From Linaria vulgaris (taxonomy: Eukaryota > Streptophyta > Magnoliopsida > Lamiales > Plantaginaceae): a stretch of 64,000 bases of DNA. This document shows positions 61,890-64,000 of the stretch, piece after piece. The translations under genes and the position numbers were made by a program. The notes beneath the pieces were generated by a model that was not told where the DNA came from, did not search any database, and worked only from the letters and a program-made list of their open reading frames with translations. The stretch is from NCBI GenBank assembly GCA_948329865.1, contig OX415253.1:29771269-29835268 (forward strand), given 5' to 3'. Numbering within the stretch: position 1 is the first letter of the stretch; every line of letters begins with the position of its first letter.

Positions 61890-63329
61890 TGTTAGTGATT
61901 TAGAGAAGAAGAATCGAAACTTGATTTTGCAGAGAGAGTTGTTTTTTTTTTTTTTTTGCAAAAATTTTGAGCGCGTACACAATAGAAGAAGATTAGGGCA
62001 AATTATACAATAATCAGCTGAAGAGTAGAGATAGTGGTGTTGTAACATGTTACCAACATAATCGGACCACTGTCACACGATCACACCCATGTTCATCTTA
62101 CCACGTGTCAGTGTTGGATTAACACGTAACCAGAGCGGTCTTCAAACCTGAAAACTTATAAGTTACAATGTTTCAATGTTAGACTAACATTGGTAAGTTA
62201 ACACCAGGGAGGAAAGTTGTAGGTGCAGGGCTTCATCCAAGGCAACATCATGTGAGAGCATGAGATATTCCTTTATACATATCTGGAACCTTGCCCAAGT
62301 ACTTAGGTATCAAGACATAAATTCAGACCATCAGTATGAGTAAGTAACACATCAACCAGAAAAAACACAGAGTGGATATACATATCCAGGGAAGGGATGT
62401 TCCCATAGCATAGAAGATCACAAAACATAGTGTTTTACCTGCAGTGAGTCACCCATAAAGTATGCCTCAACACATGATTCCTAGGATTACTACTCCCCCT
62501 AAGCCCAAACCGACACAAGGAAAAAAGGAATACAGAACTAGAAAGCATGCAGCAATGTTAGATTAACATTGGGAGATGGTAACCAAGTACAAACAGCTTT
62601 ACTGACTGGGATCAGGACATATCAATTTATCTTAATGAACTCTTTTGAACAAAAACTAGTGAATGTCAAAGGATAGTTTCATCACTGAATGTGGGCAGCA
62701 CAAGACCCCACACACCCCAGCAACTTAACTATCATCAACAAATTAGGCAAGTACAAAGGAACTGAATGAAGACAATACATTTATCATATACTTCTCCACC
62801 CCAGTCCCTCATGCATACTTGTTTTCCAACCTGTATACAAGCGAAATACCAAGTGAGCAATCCTACTGAATGCAAGCAGTCGAAACTTCAAACACCCCAG
62901 TAGAGATCACTATCATGCATAACCTTGGCCATAGACAAAACACAAAAATAAGCACACTGAATGTCAATGAAGCTTTCAACATCATGTACCCCAGCTTCTC
63001 TTCATGTTTCGTCTAACCTAACACGGATAAGTCACAACTGAATGACATCAGAGTAGTGAGCTCTGTGTACCCCAGCTTCTCCTGGTGTTAGATTAACATT
63101 CACAGACTAACAGCAGAGTTTTACTTAACAAACCTCTTGATATGTACCTGTCCACCAGTCAACTCATCTCTCCATACAGTTTAACCACACAACCCAACAG
63201 AATCTCTAACAAAGATGTTATATGCAAGAAGAGAGAATACAGAAGGACACAAAAAGAATTACAGATACACCACAACCAATAACCAGTGCTAGACAGTGGT
63301 GTTATGTCAACACTGGTGAACTAACATTC
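61890..63329 (-). other. Non-coding spacer between copia pol and the extra ORF
   Basis: No coding sequence. Palindromic motifs recur: CAATGTTAGACTAACATTGG (62173-62192), CAATGTTAGATTAACATTGG (62553-62572), GGTGTTAGATTAACATTC (about 63083) and GTGGTGTTATGTCAACACTG (about 63296). Repeated CACCCCAGC/TACCCCAGC pieces lie at 62700-63080. Confidence 0.7.
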
Positions 63330-64000
63330 CTAAACGATGCACATGCCAAGAGAATTCCTCAAACTGAAGAACCTCTCAGAATCTAAGGGTTTAGTGAACA
63401 TATCAGCAAGCTGATTGTTAGTTTCAATGTGTTCAATGTCAATGAGCTTATCTTCTACCATGTTTCTCAGAAAGTGATGTCTTATGTCAATATGTTTAGT
63501 TCTGGAGTGTTGCACAGGGTTCTTAGAAATGCTTATAGCACTAAGATTATCACAAAACATAAGTAAGGTATCACTGTCTAACCCATAATCCAGTAGCATG
63601 TATTTAAGCCATACTAGCTGAGTGACACAACTGCCTGCTGCTATGTATTCAGATTCAGCAGTGGAGAGTGACACACAGTTTTGCTTTCTACTCTACCATG
63701 AGACCAAGTTGTTCCCCAGATAAAAACATCCTCCACTTGTAGACTTCCTGTCATCAGTGTCACCTGCCCAGTCTGAGTCACTGAAACCTACAAGATTTGT
63801 GTTAGTGTCATAGGAATACCATATACCAAGGGCCAAGGAGCTAGAAATGTATCTAAGTATTCTCTTCACAGCAATCATATGTGACTGCTTTGGACATGCC
63901 TGGTACCTAGCACAAACACAGACAGAGAACATTATGTCAGGCCTTGAAGCAGACAGGTAGAGTAAGCTCCCTATCATTGAACGGTACAATGTTGGATCAA
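63330..64000 (-). pseudogene. Ty1/copia pol C-terminus (end of RT and RNase H)
   Basis: From the right edge: YRSMIGSLLYLSASRPDI, VKRILRYISSSLALGIWY, the RNase H site GFSDSDWAGDTDDRKSTSG, then a TAG stop at about 63690 after NNLVSW. The frame goes on with VSLSTAESEYIAAGS, VWLKYMLLDYG, MFCDNLSAISISKNPVQHSR, TKHIDIRHHFLR and NQLADMFTKPL. This is the usual end of copia pol. The one in-frame stop makes the copy defective; the N-terminal part lies outside the window. Confidence 0.92.

Larger units (their letters stand above)
58676..64000 (-). mobile_element. Ty1/copia retrotransposon, Sirevirus type, continuing off the right edge
   Basis: On the minus strand the order is: end of pol (RNase H, 64000-63330), a 1.4-kb spacer, an extra ORF (61889-60078), a second spacer, a polypurine tract (59612-59599) and the 3' LTR (59598-58676). 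An additional ORF between RNase H and the 3' LTR is the hallmark of Sireviruses. The 5' LTR, gag and most of pol lie beyond base 64000. Confidence 0.85.

Overview
This is a stretch of plant nuclear DNA. Three spliced genes have clear plant-specific homologues: a CDF metal transporter of the MTPC1 type, the homeobox flowering regulator LUMINIDEPENDENS, and a large CW-type zinc finger protein. Introns have ordinary plant borders. The rest is mostly nested plant transposons: MULE, CACTA, Ty3 Tat, Tekay/Del-like solo LTRs, Sirevirus-like Ty1/copia, an L1-type LINE and an Au-like SINE. A eudicot is likely; nothing seen fixes the family or genus.

Layout. Bases 450-2685 (minus) hold seven exons of the metal transporter, whose 3' end lies off the left edge. 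A 2.9-kb MULE (2919-5821) with long inverted repeats and a perfect 9-bp target duplication sits 233 bp upstream of that gene's start codon. Bases 6797-15193 (minus) carry a complete 13-exon LUMINIDEPENDENS gene (954 codons plus stop, frame kept through every splice), with a SINE in one intron. From 15.6 to 27.2 kb there is a nest: a repeat with inverted ends, an AT-rich tandem array, a long perfect hairpin, and a 7.5-kb Ty3 Tat element (19578-27112, TSD AATGT). The Tat element has lost most of gag and protease but keeps RT, two RNase H domains, tandem repeats and an antisense reading region.

Bases 27465-32515 are a LINE (minus) split inside its RNase H by a 2.8-kb solo LTR (27866-30701, TSD ATTCA). 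Bases 33.7-38.2 kb hold an orphan MULE-like end, a decayed Ty3 pol, and remnants of a CACTA element: a DUF4216-type coding piece on plus, a Ptta/En/Spm-type piece on minus, and GC-rich subterminal palindromes. Bases 40700-48132 (minus) are a complete 11-exon CW zinc finger gene (1600 codons plus stop). A second solo LTR of the same family lies inverted at 49228-51899.

From 51.92 to 58.67 kb is a large non-coding LTR element. It shares its primer-binding site, polypurine tract and LTR start with the Tat element, so it looks like a LARD that Tat proteins could mobilise. Its 3' LTR is interrupted by a Ty1/copia element of Sirevirus type (58676 to beyond 64000, minus) with the end of pol, an extra 3' ORF at the env-like position, and many short AATGTTA/TAACATT palindromes.

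Exon borders were inferred by eye from splice signals, frame continuity and remembered family sequences. No alignment or database search was run.
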